Source: Heterobilharzia americana (Eukaryota; Platyhelminthes; Trematoda; Strigeidida; Schistosomatidae). From it: a stretch of DNA of 64,000 nucleotides. The notes beneath the pieces are model-generated. The model worked only from the letters and a program-made list of their open reading frames with translations. It was not told the origin of the DNA and did not search any database. This document shows positions 1-13,400 of this stretch, piece after piece; positions within the stretch are counted from its first letter, which is position 1; each line of letters opens with the position of its first letter. A program made the position numbers and the translations under genes. The DNA lies in assembly GCA_944470555.2 (NCBI GenBank), contig OX104127.1, positions 133,549,113-133,613,112 of the forward strand, written 5' to 3'.

Positions 1-2096
1 CAACTCATGTGCTTACCGTTGGCCAACCCACATTTAACGATAGGACGGTTGGACGATGAGCAAGAGTTTTTGTCGACCCTGTTTCGGATGGAAGAGACCT
101 GCACTAGTTCTCGGTCAAAGAGATCAGTGGATCTAGGAGCCCTTGGTTCCACCGCCTTATCAAAGGCAGGCAACACACTCTTAATCCAACCCGTTTCTGG
201 GACCTCCGGCCTTCATACTCTTATTTGTTGTACCCATGGTGGTTTGCGATGCCTGCGCTCCAAGATACCTGAGTTAAGGTCGTTAGTTTATGGGATAGCC
301 CTTGCATAGTGGCTTTATGTGAAACATTGCTCACATAGTGCATAAAAGAGGAGGAAGTTGGTTTAGGACAGCTCAGCCTAATCCGAAAGGATAGACCATA
401 GGGCCCAGGAGGTGAGGTTGCTCTTTACAACTGCCCTTCCCTAAAAGTCTATGAGATTCAATTCGATAGAACCGGCACTAAAGATGTCCTCTGGTGTAGC
501 GTAAAGTGCTGTGGAGGCCCGTGTTTAGTCGGAGTCTTGTATCCCCCTCCTGCAGCAGATGCCACATTAAATAAAATGTTAATGCAGTCCACTAAGAGAG
601 CCCTGGAACTGAACTTCCCACAGGTCCTCGTCATGGGAGATTTTAACTTTCCTCAACTCTACCACAGGAAGTCCATCTGCTACTCCAAAGACATTCGCGA
701 ATTATTACTGTAAAACTCCTTGACCGAACATGTCCTTTAGTGTACTTGCTGGGGGTTTGACGGTGAGGCACCCCGACTAGATTATAGTTTCACAAATCAG
801 TTCGTCGAAGTAAGCAGCTCGAATGTTTTCGGCCCTTTGGCCTGAGCGACTATGTAGTTGTCCCCTTTAATGTTTCTACGTCTAAGCCACCCGTTCCCCA
901 TCAGCTGCTAGCCGGGAATTACAGGAGAACTGATTTTGAGAAGGTCCAGCAAGATCTACAAGGTTCCGCTTGCTTAAGTTGCGACGACCTACTGGATCTT
1001 GATACTAGACGGGATCTGCTAAAGAACATAATCCTCTAGGCGAAAAAATATAACATTCCTCTGATTCCAAGAAGGACCAGCAAGTTCTACTCCTCCTGGC
1101 CTGAGTCAAGCACGCACAAACTAATAAGGCATAAACTGCCATCTTGGAACCTATTGAGGTGCACTAATAGCCCCGTTGACTGGCTAGATTATAAAGACAT
1201 CCGTAACAGATGTACATTAAGAATCGGAAATGATAGAATATGATACCAGACACAACTCCGTAGGACCCTGGAGCGGAATCTTGGGATACTGTACTCGCTG
1301 ACGAAACAGAAGAGTAGCAGTTCACTTAGTTTACAGAACGCCGTCAGTTTAGGGATTCTCCATTCTAACTCCGAAGTAGCAAACCCACCACCTCATGAAT
1401 TCCAGAATATATTCTGTCATTTGAGAGGTAAAACCACGCACCTGTTGGACACCTGCATTATGGAGGGGCTAAACCGTATAGAGTTTGGAACCTCTATTAC
1501 TGTGGGGAATACTAAGCAAACTGAACCCGAACAAGTCTCCATGAGTTGATGGGATTCGCCCAAGAGCACTAAAAGGGTGTGCTGAAGTCTTGCGCGCCCT
1601 GGCGGCAAACCTCTTCAAATGCTCGTTTCTAAAAGGCAGGTTACCCATTGATTGGAAACGGGTGGCTGTCGTCTCCATTTATTGAGGTGGAAACAAACTA
1701 CTTGCCTCCAACTACAGACCGATCTCCCTCATCCTCTCAATTGCAAAGGTAATGGGGAGAGTCATTAAACGATCACTAACTCAAGAAATCAATCTTTGAA
1801 CGACTGTCAACGTGACTTTCTGCCAGAAAAGTTATGTAACGCCAACTTGTTCATAACTTAGAATAGCTGGACACTATGTCAAGCAAAAGATCCTATTCAT
1901 GTTGGTTTACTTGACTTTTCTAAGGCCCTCGACAGAGTAAATCATGATATCCCTTGTAAGAAACTTCAGCTCATGGGTGTACACCGAAAACTGTTGATTT
2001 GGCTTAGAGGTTATCTTTACACCAGGTTGCAGTCAGAGTTGGCTCCTCTCTATATAATTGGTTCCCGGTGCCGAGTGGTGTGCCTCAAGGTTCTGT
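1..2096 (+). mobile_element. CR1-like non-LTR retrotransposon, endonuclease and first half of RT, decayed
   Basis: Translation in shifting plus-strand frames gives the order expected of a CR1-type ORF2. An apurinic endonuclease lies at about 200-840, with KIPELRSLVY near 265-295 and VLVMGDFNFPQL near 624-660. A linker follows, then reverse transcriptase with FLPEKLCNANLF (about 1820-1855), LLDFSKALDRVNHDI (about 1908-1952) and PSGVPQGSV ending near 2096. Many stops and frameshifts break it, so it cannot make a protein. The reading is cut at about 2097, directly after the GVPQGSV motif, and resumes at about 3413. Assignment to CR1 rests on motif order and wording; the family name within CR1 is not determined. 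Confidence 0.85.
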
Positions 2097-3370
2097 ACGC
2101 AATATAGTATGCTGTGGAACAAACTTCCCGCTCCTATACGAGCATGTCGATCTCTCCGCCAGCTTCAACGATTACTTAGCAAATTCCTCCTATCTAACGA
2201 TTCTCATCAATTCGTTGACGGCCAAACCACAAACGGTAATACCATGCACAGTGGTGCTACTGGTACCCAGACTCAAGGGAGACTAACAGCAGTGACAAAA
2301 GTATACAATGCCGAAAACTAAACGCACTAGTTAGGTCAAAATCCACTTTCTAAAAAAACTGACCAAGAGTGAACAGGAGGCGGAGTGCGATACGATTTGC
2401 AACAGTGAACTCAGTAGCCACTCTAATGTAACCTACACTTCTTCTTAGCCTAACTGATCTCACGGCTTAACACCTATTTCTTAAATTTTTTCTCTGAAAG
2501 TAATCTCTTCATTCCTGATTGATAAATGAACTGTTTGTCGGTGGATTTTCATAGCATGTAAAATGTTTTATTATTCGCCCTTTGTTATCAGTACTCACAT
2601 GTAAGTACTCTGCATCACCGTATTGTCTTGGTAGCCCGGATATGGTAATACTCAATGGGCAACACCATGACCATCCCTCCCCGTGACTAGATAAAGTGCG
2701 GTTACCGCCTTAGAAAAAACCACGAATTTCACCCAAATGTTTATGACTTCATCAAAAGTTTGTACACAGGTATATGACAAGTGAATACCTGGTACAAAAT
2801 CCTCTAATCTCTCTATTTCGTAGAGATAACTTCGGCTTCAGACTAATTTTCATTACTGTCATGTGCACCTTCATCTTCTTCTACCTAAGCTTACTTCTAA
2901 ACAGTTGGTTCTGGATACTTCTTCAAGTAGGTTTTGTAGTCAATACAAAGAACTCACCCAGATGTATCATAGTTAATCTACTCCTGAGTGTGTTTGTGCT
3001 CCTATTTCGAATTTCGCCTGCTGCTCGCTTTTGTCATTCACTTTTCAGGTCCACCTAACCAGCCCTGCATTCAAATGGAATCCTACAAATCGCATTTGTC
3101 AGTGGGAACCTTGCTGTCGAAACCTTGTGACGAGCGCGCACACCTCAAGGCCATGACTGCAATGCGGCCCCACCTTCAAGAATATTAGAAGATTCAAACG
3201 ATAACCGGATAATCTTCAAATTCCAACTGAGTCTGTTTCAACACACCTCTTATGTGCCATGCATAACAGTATCTAATGTATAGCTTAACATTGTACATAG
3301 TAATCATTTCTCATTACCAAAATGATCAAACCTGTAAACTGGTTTGTATTCATGTAACCCATGTTGCATG

Positions 3371-3371
<1 letters not shown>
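1871..3371 (+). repeat. 1.5-kb segment duplicated at 35701-37200 (copy 1)
   Basis: Read base by base, this segment matches 35701-37200 with one visible difference, a run of four A here against three A in the other copy (near 2753). Identity starts exactly at 1871 and stops at 3371, where this copy enters an AT repeat and the other continues into an ATT-rich tail. It contains 226 bp of the CR1 RT (1871-2096) plus a different LINE 3' end (2097-3371). Confidence 0.95.
2097..3371 (+). mobile_element. 3' end of another LINE joined inside the CR1 RT
   Basis: Immediately after the CR1 GVPQGSV motif the sequence becomes the C-terminal tail of a LINE ORF2 (MLWNKLPAPIRACRSL at about 2110-2157, a typical end-of-ORF2 motif). 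About 1 kb of apparently non-coding 3' UTR follows, ending at an AT repeat. The CR1 RT resumes after that repeat with LLFLALINDL. This fits a 5'-truncated LINE copy nested in the CR1. The 94-residue open frame at 2774-3058 lies in the 3' UTR and has no domain I recognise. Confidence 0.7.

Positions 3372-3372
<1 letters not shown>

Positions 3373-3412
<40 letters not shown>
3373..3412. repeat. (AT)n microsatellite, about 20 units
   Basis: Uninterrupted AT dinucleotides. It lies where a LINE tail would end, so it may have grown from the insertion's 3' tail. Confidence 0.97.
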
Positions 3413-3414
<2 letters not shown>

Positions 3415-4490
3415 CTACTATTTCTCGCGCTTATCAATGACTTATCAGGCGCCTCTAATTCACATTCACTATAATATGCCTATGATCTGAGGGTTTGGAA
3501 GGAAATAAAGGAGCCAACGGATATTTCGGTCTTCCAAGAAGACCTTACTAAAATCCTTAGTTAGACTACAAAAAACCTGCTTCCTCTCAACTCAGAGAAG
3601 TGTCGAAGTATGATAGTTGACATAGAGGCAGTCCCATTTCTTACTGTCTGGATGAAATAAATACCAGTCGCTCCAACATGGAACAAGGTCTGGGAGTTAC
3701 ACTAAACGATATGCTCGGAGCCTCAGCCTACCGTCGCCTTGCAGCCAGAAGGGTTTATGGAGCCACAGGGTTCCTCTCGCCAACTTCAGGGTGTCTAACT
3801 TCTCCTTTTTTCACCACAGTGTATGCTCTGTACCTTCACCCCATCAAGAAAAAAGTTCGCTCGTGATGTCCCCATACTTGAGAAGTGACATAGCCATCCT
3901 AGAGCGGCAGTGGAAGAGCTACAAAGAAAGTAATTGGGTTACGGCACAAACCGTACCCAGACCGCTTAGTAGCTCTTCAGCTGCACCCAGTACAACACCG
4001 GAGGATCAGAGGGGACATGACTGTGGTGTACTACATCGCCCATAATACCCTTCACCCTAGCAGATCACTTCTAAGCTTTAGTTGGAAACGCGACCTGAGG
4101 GGTCACCCATCAAGAATAGAGCACGAGAGAGCATGTACAAAGATACGTGCCAACTCATTTGCGGTTAGAGCCTGAAAACTGTGGAACTCCCTCCCTTAAG
4201 CAGTTGTTACGGACCCATCCCCTGATACATTTAAAAGGAGGCTAGACGCATACCTCGAGTCCTAGGGTACCGGTGGACTGCACTCGAGAGGCTTTCCTCA
4301 GATCAGACACAGTAATACTAACCTGAGACCAGATCAATTAATTGATCGTATCTGTATCACTTCAGGTTTTTCAGAACCAGGTAGATAATTGTGACCATTT
4401 TAAACTCAGAACGTATTCCAATAAGACAGACATAGAACCCAAGGAACCGCAGTTCGTTAATTCTACAACATGAAGTTTGAAGTTTGAAAA
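3413..4490 (+). mobile_element. CR1-like element, second half of RT to 3' end
   Basis: This continues the RT interrupted at 2096. LLFLALINDL and the degraded YxDD region (YAYDLRVWKEI) appear at about 3413-3510. LNSEKC is at about 3590, a fingerprint of the thumb region, and RLVALQLHPVQHRRIRGDM at about 3962-4020 is followed by the FAVRA-KLWNSLP tail at about 4160-4195. The 3' end is likely near 4488, after a short repeated TGAAGTT tract. Several stops and frameshifts are present. Confidence 0.8.
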
Positions 4491-5879
4491 AGAAATACGC
4501 GCGCCATGTGGTTTATGCGTTCCTAAATTCTGGTAATTCTCCCGGGCTTCTTTTCAGTTGAGGCTTGAAGTTGTGTTATTTCATCCAACTGGTGTTTTAA
4601 CACAATGACTAAAATATAGTTCCTGCTTCCAAACGGATTTGACAATCAATTACTTTACCATCGAAAATCATGGTTCCTCAAACGAAAGTCCTTTTTGACT
4701 TCAATTTGTGTAGAGTCAGATGAGGGGGAAGAATATTCTGTGGACATTTTTGTATAATAAAGTTTAACAGAAGTGGAGGGAGTAGGTATTAACCAACACC
4801 AGTGGACGTGGACAACTTGATAGTTCACTATAGACTTCGCGTATAGATGTTCTACTGTAAACCTGTCGAGAGAGTGATGCTGTTTCCTGGGCGTTGTTTC
4901 CAGTGAAACACACCGCCATTAGGTCCCGTAATCACCTGAATCGAACGTCGCTTTCAGGTTTAAATACCTGGAGCTAATGTGTCTGTCCCGAGACCTGGTT
5001 GAGTGAAGGGATGTGGTTTCCATACCCATGATTGGATCTGAAAACTTCCTTTCTAACCCAACTTTACCACTCTTGAACTTCGTTTAGGCATCTGGCAGAT
5101 AATTAGCCCAGATTCCTAGGCACTACGTTCATCAGGCTGATTCTTGAGTTTCCTTCTTTCTGAAGATTAGGATAGTCGACAATTGAGACCACCAAGACTG
5201 AATCACATCTCATTTTCGTACGCCACCAAACTTTTATAAATCTAACCAGTTGTCTTTTGCAATTGTCCTTTAATATGTCGAGAATAAACCGACAAGGATT
5301 TGGTACCTATTTTCGTTTCAGGTTACGTACAGCTTTCTCAAAGTCTGCAAACGTTGAAAGCTCTGTCTCAGGGTTTAGTTGTGTAAGACTAAAGTCGTGA
5401 AACTGGAGACTAGATGGGAGGCCTGTTGATTATCGGAGTGTTTTGTCCATCTTTTTATTTACCTTTGTATGATGTGTGGAGCAGTTTCATCAAATCCAAC
5501 ATCAAAAGTTCGAGTATAAGAAACCAATAAGTTCTGATCTAGCGTCTGGTTTTTGAGCTTCGTTCTTGTTGTTTTATTTCGCTTTTGTAGTGGGGAAGGA
5601 AAACTATTCTGCTTCCCTGCTTTTATCCCTGATGAGACAAGTGTTTTCTGTGGGTTTCTTATGCAGCACACGGACTGAATAGGTTAGGTCACCCGCTGTT
5701 GGGAATGTTAGGCATCTATTAGTGACTCCCGGCTGAATGGAACTAGCGAAGTAGTGGCAAAGGGTGTATGGAACGTTCCCGAAGAATTAAATTAAACATC
5801 GTTAGGCCACACTGACCAACATGGTTGTCTGACCTTTGGAATGAATTTACTGAGGAGGCTGTAACTGTGGCTTGCGGCG
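4491..5879. other. no gene recognised
   Basis: Short frames exist on both strands, such as 70 residues at 5459-5671 minus, but none shows a domain, a splice-supported extension or similarity to the neighbouring elements. It may be old repeat sequence. Confidence 0.5.
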
Positions 5880-7270
5880 AAACATCCCATGAAGCACAAG
5901 CTCTTTATGAAAAATTTGACCTGAGCCTCATGATGGTTCTCGGATGAGCTATTCCGATGTTCCTTTGTGGTGGCTGGCGTTTTGCAGGTGAAGTCAGCTT
6001 GTTCATGTGACTCGCTTGATGGATGATATTTCGAGCCACAAGAAGGTCACTCCTCTTTCTGAGAAAGCCTAAAGTAAATAGGTTTAGGCATCCATGTCTG
6101 TCGAAATGCTTTTTTTCCCTTCGGTCTGACAAGTTTTTCAGATCTTTGCTTTTCTGTAATAGACCCTGAGTCTCTTTTGAGTGCCAGGTCTACTACTGTA
6201 GCTAGTATTTCTAGATGCGGCCACACATTTGATTCGCAAACTGTCAGAAATAGGGCTGCAGTGAGAGCAGTGAGCTGTCTGCATAGGAAGTGTAGTGGCA
6301 TTTACTTTGGCTACCAGTCGTTTACAATTAGAGCTGGTGTTTAGCGTTTCGTGAAAGTTGAGCTTCAGGTCTTTTTCGTGGACACTGATCTCACAGTTGC
6401 TGGACTTATATTCGCCCGGGGTTATTCTCACTTCGTTGATCCGGATTTGCATTGTTTTTGACCTTTGCAAGCTTAGGCTCAAGTCATCTGACGACCAGAG
6501 TTTTAATTAGTGCAGGTCGTTTCGGAGTATTCCGTGATCAACTTCCCAATTAATAACCCTCCAATTTATGTCGACAAAAGGATAGACACGCTATGGAATC
6601 TTCTGTGATTTGATGAACAGAAGGAATATAAGTGACCTCAGGATTGCTGATGGATGGCCACAGGGATTATTCCCTCAGGTTTCCAGTGTTCGTCTCTTGC
6701 GGGATGGTTCCACTTGTGAGATAATCTCTTATGGTTTCCTAGTTGACCTTGCTGTAGCAAGGAAAGGCATTCGGTGTCTCCGGTTGCATAGCCTCTTTAA
6801 TTTTCTTAGTTTATTATTGGATGATCACTGCGGCCAAGACGCAACTGGACCCATTCTCAATGTGAAAATTATCGTTCGCCAGAACAGTTCAGATGTGATA
6901 CATTACTGCTAGACATCCAACTTATGGTATTATCCATTTTTTCAGAGACCGACTATCTGAAACGCACTTCTCAGCTTCTGACTGAACGTTCTGGTAGCGT
7001 ATCTTTCTTCCATCCCAAAATGAATGGTCAGTGTGTTGAAGTCGCCAGTGATGATTAAAGAATCGTAATCTGCAGAAGTTGTAGTCAAGACCGCGTTAAT
7101 GATCATTTCCTTATGGTTAGTAGTACTAGTTTTGGATCTATATGTAACTCCTAGCGCGCATTTATTGCGACGAAGAGAGAATTACCTCCATAAGAATTCC
7201 GAACTTTGAGTAAAAGCTGGATCGCTCATCTCTTATCTTTAAATGAGAGTTTAGAGGAGTAACCTCATTA
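5880..7270 (-). mobile_element. decayed LINE, endonuclease plus C-terminal region, RT missing
   Basis: Reading on the minus strand, the endonuclease core is at about 7110-7020 (YDSLIITGDFN). The end of ORF2 is at about 6420-5905 (VHEKDLKLNFHETLNTSSN, then a degraded C-terminal region). The same two blocks recur at 44424-43900 and 39130-38458, so these are related elements. The central RT is absent or unrecognisable between about 6500 and 6900, suggesting an internal deletion. Confidence 0.7.
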
Positions 7271-7428
7271 TCCATATCTTTATCAGACAGTTACTAAATT
7301 GTCTATAGATTTGAGTTTTGTTGCTAAAGTATCATGCCTAAAACTTTGAATTTCTTGCTGTCACATCCTTTTTATTGTCTTATATTAGCTCTGTAGCTGT
7401 TTCTATTGTAATATGTATTATCTTGCAG

Positions 7429-7496
7429 AGATTTCCCAAGCCTATCACCATTCAAATATTGTCGAAGTTAAAGATCTTATTTAACCCAGATGAACT
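7429..7496 (+). CDS. zinc-finger gene, candidate 5' exon
   Basis: A 68-nt stretch is flanked by a good acceptor (TTATCTTGCAG) and donor (GTAAGTAC). Only one of three frames is open. It ends with two bases (CT) that complete a Leu codon with the first base of the exon at 8663. No domain is seen. The support is splice sites and phase only. Confidence 0.45.
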
Positions 7497-10400
7497 GTAA
7501 GTACTAAATGCACTTACTAATGGTTTGATAATGTATTTATCGAAAGGTATTTTATTATTTGTAAATATTTTCCCTCTGGCATTTTGATTATGCAAATGAA
7601 TTTGAAAGGACGTTGAATTTATTTTTTCAGTACAGTAAATTGTGCGTACTGATAAATGTATACGTTCCTAGTACTCAATAAATGCGTGATAAAATAGGGG
7701 GATACTGAATATAAGAGCTAACTCACATTATTCCTTATACAACCAATACATTGGATAGAAAAGAGACTCACTTCCTGTATGTTTCTTAACCGCATGGCAG
7801 ATAGAGTTAGTAATTTTTGAAAAGCTTGAATACTGAGGATCGTTGCATATGTATTGAGAAGCTAAGCTCGACGAAAAGTACAGATATTTTTTATCTACTT
7901 ATGGATGATATATCAGTGACTTAGCATTTTTAAAGATCTTCAAACTTGGCTAAGAGTTCTAGGAAAAATAACCACGCATCAGTCAAGCATAGAATGTCCG
8001 AATGTTCTCCTCTAAGATTATAAAAAGTGGTTTACTGGCTGGTGTTAAAATTTTTTCTGTAATTTCGTAATGCGACTTTGAATGACAAAGTTACTGAGAT
8101 TTAAAATGAGTAAATCCTTTTCAGTCAGGTTGCGGAATCTATTTCTTTCTATTAGTTGGGGTTACGTACTGCGTTTTCTGAATCAGCTGTCAGCCTTTTT
8201 TGATGACACGAATAACCGACGGTAACCATGACTTGGATAAGCCATTAATGTTATTGTTCTCACTGTATTGAAGTAATTGATCTATAGTCTATGCAAATTA
8301 CGGCCGTAAGAATTTTTTCCTTCCTGAATGTAACTACTGATCACTGAAAAACTGTACCCTTCAGGTTTTCATTGCAAAAAGACCTGGTTGTTATTTAATT
8401 TTTAAATCTAGAGTACTCTGCATATAGACTCAACAGTTTTTATACTTGCCGTCCTAATTAGTTGCTTTAGTCACCTACGACAACGCAGTATTTATTTCGT
8501 TTACTCCACTCAGTTTATTTCAGGATGACGTTAAGCTTGTTAGGTTTTGGGTCATGTTATGAAACGACTAACTTGTGATTAGTATCTGATAAGCATGTGA
8601 TTGATAACATTTTCTGTTAAATTATGTGTATGCCTATTTTTAGAAACTTGGCTTCTTTTTAGCGATTTTTCGTTCTCATTTACTGTAGCATTCAATGACC
8701 AGGCTTGTGCTCTGTGTGGAAAAGTTGTTTCTACCAAACATGGTATGGCTAGACATTTAAAAATCGTGCACGAAGGTAAGTTTTAGACTTATCATGCACG
8801 TTTAGTTTATATTCTTAACATTATCCCTTCCTGTTATCTTGCATATCAAAAGAATGCTGTTTTTTTGAGTTATTATTACTGTTTACAAATCATAAAAAGG
8901 ATCATGCCTGTAATACTGGCATCCATTCATACCCATTAAGCTATTTAAAATAAATATTATTATTGTTATGTGTTACTTTGTATCTAGGGTCTGTGCTGAC
9001 CTACCGTTTGCTGACATGTGTTTCCACATTTCATTCCTTTTTGTAAATCTTAATAACGGAGGTTTGAATTTAAATTTGTTGTCTGTAAATTAAAGATCTT
9101 AAAGTACTCATGGTATACGTGATGAGTATTTTAATTTGAACTCATCTTTGCCTTCTTCCTACATAATGCTACTGAAATTATCGTAGATGCAAGCACTGTC
9201 GAATAAATCAGTGCACACTCAGGATGTGCAGATACTTTGAGAATTGTTTTCTCATTATCAAATCTTAGGACGCTGACAACGGTTTCAAGAGTATAGTCCT
9301 ACCAACTGCTCCACATTTAGTTTCAACCAACTGTGGGTCGTGCATATGTTCTCATAAAACAAGGTAAGATGCCTTTAGCAATCATATGCTATGTGATAAG
9401 TTCTAAATAAAAGAGTGAAACTAGATGCAGAAATCCACAATTAGGCCCATTCAGCTAAAATCTCCGTTGAACCGACTAAGAAAACTCACTGATAGCTTTT
9501 TGCTTGCAAATAAACCCACAGGTGCAAATAGCACAGCTTAGAAATAAGATAAATAGTCACAATCGTAAACAAGTTTATTTCAACACATTTCTTTAAAAGT
9601 AACTTGCATGATGGAAAATAAGTATCCACTGAAAACTATCTGATCAAAAGAAAGATTGACCTATTACAACAACTAAAAAACAAGCATCAATCAAACATAA
9701 ATCCATCTTTCAATTTTGTATATTTTTTGGAGAGCTATTTATTATCATTAACTCAAATTACATATCAAGTTGTATACCGCGTATACCGTGTTATGACAAT
9801 TATTTTATGATGTAAAAATACAATATACTATTAGGAGATTCTAAAACTCTTAAAACAAGTATCTGGGTGTCTTCTCAAGCCTAAGCACCGTGGAAATTAG
9901 TAGGCTTGTAGAATGTGATGAATTTATTGCATTTCTTTAAATTTTATCCAGCTATATTTAAGTAAATACAGTTGAATAGTTTCTAAAAATGTCGATAAAG
10001 GTTAACACACTTAAATTTACGAGTAAAATTCTATGGATAGGGATACAACTAAAAAGTAATTCCGACACTGAAGTGTCCGTACTGACACAATAACTTTGAA
10101 AGGTTGCATTTTTAGCACACATCGATAACTCCAAATATAAATGAGCAAGCCACCCTGCTTAGTGAACGATTATATTTATCAATTGCAAAATGTATATTGG
10201 TAGTTATTTTCTGTCGGGAGTAAGAGTTATCATATAACAAGCAGTTAGAAACTTCGTGAAGTATAAGAAATTTACATACTTTATTATCCTTAGAAACATT
10301 GAAGTGTCATGACATGTCAAATAGGAATGATGAATTGGGTCTAGAGAAGGATGATAAATGCTTTAAAACGTGATCGTCTGCAACAATCTCAATTGGTTTA

Positions 10401-13400
10401 TCGATACGTGTAATGATTAAAACCATAACGCAGAAATGTTTACTGCTGTCTACACTAATCATATGCATCAATCAATAGAAAATAAGGTTAGATTATTTGA
10501 AATCAGATGCTTCATTTGATCTTAAAAACTAAAAGGATTTCTAACTTCTGTTCCACTCTTGTAAATTTCCTCTGGATTACCAAATATGCCGTTTCACTTC
10601 ACCCTACAGGTCTTGAAGAATGTAAGTGTGATTCTTGTGGTCGGAAATTTACAACAAAGTTTGCTCTTCATCGACATATTCGAAAAGTTCACGAAGGTAG
10701 GTTAGAGTGTAACTTTAAGTCATACTTTTATTTTGCACAGTTTCACATTGTCATATTAAGTCTATTCGGTAACAGCCGATTAGTTGCTATGGTTACAGAA
10801 AGCAATTCTTCTACACTTATCCTCCAACGCCCATAACAGCTTGAGTTGAGACACTATAACCAGTCATATTTTCAAGATAAACCGCTAATCTTTTATGCCA
10901 TCGTAGCGAATGTTAAGACTGACTGACTGATAAAATCAACGTAGAACCTCGCACACAAATGTATCGGCTCAATCTATCACACTTCACAGTAGTATGCAAA
11001 GTTGTAAGAGAGAACAAACAATCTGAAGATAATGGTTAGTGGAAATATTCAAGCTTTAGAAGATATCAATGAGTGAATAAAGCTGCGCAGTTGTGACCGA
11101 TTTTCATCCATGTCACCAAGAGTCCTCAACCGTTGATTCCTTTCGTCTCGGTGACCTCAACCACGCAGTCTACATCTCCCCACACGATTCAAATCAACGG
11201 TGAGAGACTTCATGGATTGTTGCCACGTCTTGATTTCGCCACCGTGAACCCTCTTCCAAGCTAATCCAGTTTCTCCTAGCATAGCGCGTTGATGTAGGTG
11301 GTGGCTGACCGCGCGCAACACTTGTCCAAGCCATCTCAGTCGACTAACTTTCTCAACCTCATCAGTTGGCTTGTCTGTGTTGCTTATTACCCTTCGCCTG
11401 ACCTTAACATTTGCTCACACGAAGATCCCACCAAATGCGAGCAGTGCTACGAAGACATCTGTGATCAAACACCTACAATCGTTTCATGTCCTCTACTTTT
11501 AACAGCCATGTCAGCCGTGAAAACGGACAACAAACTGAAGCACGGTATACTCGTCCTTTGATAGATGGTCAGATATCTCGCCAGTTAGCGCCATAGATGA
11601 TGCAAGTTGGCAAATGCCAAACGAACCTATATCTGAGCTGAGATTTCATCAGCAACCATCTTGTTCGGGTTGATGCAACTTCCCACATGAGTGAAGTGGT
11701 CGACACATTCCACCACCTCACTCCCTAACATGGAACTTGGACTAGTTGCAGACCAGTTTTGGGGCACCATAATTCACTAGACAGGTGCGAAACGCATACT
11801 AAACACTCAGATTTCTGCTGAAGGCGTTTAGAAGACTCTGGATTGTGTCAGCGCCTTCACCTAGCATGAAAATATCGTCTATATACTACAAATCAACCAG
11901 GTGACCTCCAGAGAGTAGTTCAATCCCTGTGAAGTTAGACTTACATAGGGTTATGTCTCTTAATACGTCTGCGATAAATTTAAACAGGAACGGTGGCAGT
12001 GGACACCTGGTGAACACCACTAATTGTCGTCAACTCACTTGACAACTCTCCATAAGCCATGACACGGCTGCGGGCGTTCGAGTAGAGAGCTTTGATTAAT
12101 GTTACATACTCCGTACTCCCTTCACAGTCAGACACTGCTGCAACACTTTATAGTCGACTGAATCAAATGCCGCTGTTAGGTCAAGAAATATGACTGATGC
12201 TGGTCACCAGCAGATATGCCCATATCCCAAAACCTGTCGTAGGCTAAAAATGTGATCAGTTCACCCTCGTCCAGGTCCGAAACCTGCCTAGTTTCCTCAG
12301 GTCTGCTGTTCTCGATCTTCAGTTTGGCGTTAAATAACTATCTACCGTGGGATCTTAGACACAATACTAGTCAAACAAATTCCCCCATAGTTGTCACAAG
12401 GAGAACTCTCTTCATACTTATAGACTGGGATGATCATTAAAACAGATCTGTCTGATAACACTACCTCTGATTCCTATACATTACATAGTACCTCAGACAC
12501 TGTAATTAGCGATTTCCCACCTCCTTACTGAGAAACTCTATGTGACAAACTGTCAGGTCCAGCTGCTTTGCTTCCTTTCAGCCTTTTCAACTTCAAGGAG
12601 AATTGGAGGACCGACTTCTACGTCCCATTCAGGTTCAGGCTGAATCCTGAGCAACTGAAGTGTAACTGGAAACCAGTTGAACTGTGCTTCAAAGTGTTCC
12701 GTCCAACCTTCCAGCCGCCTGTCATTGGAGGTTATCACCGTCCCACCCTTTTCGGTGATGGTTTCACTAACCGTCGTTTTCTTCTTGCCGGTATCCCTAT
12801 AAGCCTAAGTGGTTGCAGGATGTTACCTAACGCAGATGCTTTTTTCATCGCTCTCGTTCTTTCCACTCGCTACTACTCGCGATCATTACAATTCACTTTT
12901 AAGTTACTTACGCCCTTCATTGTGATCAGGGCGAGCTGGAATCAGTCTTCTCTCATCTATTAGTTCGGATGGTGTTGCGGAAATCCAGTGACGTTCGCTA
13001 ACCTTTAGGTGTAGGTTATCTAGTGTCGTTACCGCTGTTTCTACGATAGACTTAATATCGCTCCAAGTTTTCTGAGAATGGGGATTGCTGTCATATTTAG
13101 ATAAATGCTTAATTATCTCTTCTTCAAATTGAACTTGACATTTTTATCTCCTAATTGGCCATAAATAGGCTTTGCTACCGCCTGTTTCCTTAAACCATTA
13201 AGGTGCAGACATACACGAGTACGTACTAGCTCGTGATCATCAGCCGGTAGGTGTGTTTGCTAAGATCACGAGTAGGGATCGCCTAGTATCACGATGCTGA
13301 GCCCCCTAGCTTGGTAAGTACACTGCACATATTATCGATAGGATTCAGTCTGCACTCAGGACTAGACAGCGTGAGATTGGCTGCTCTCCCGTGACCAGTC

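Noticed and set aside
2774..3058. 94-residue hydrophobic frame, membrane-like, also at 36567-36887
   Set aside because: It sits in the duplicated LINE 3' UTR. It recurs only because the DNA is duplicated.
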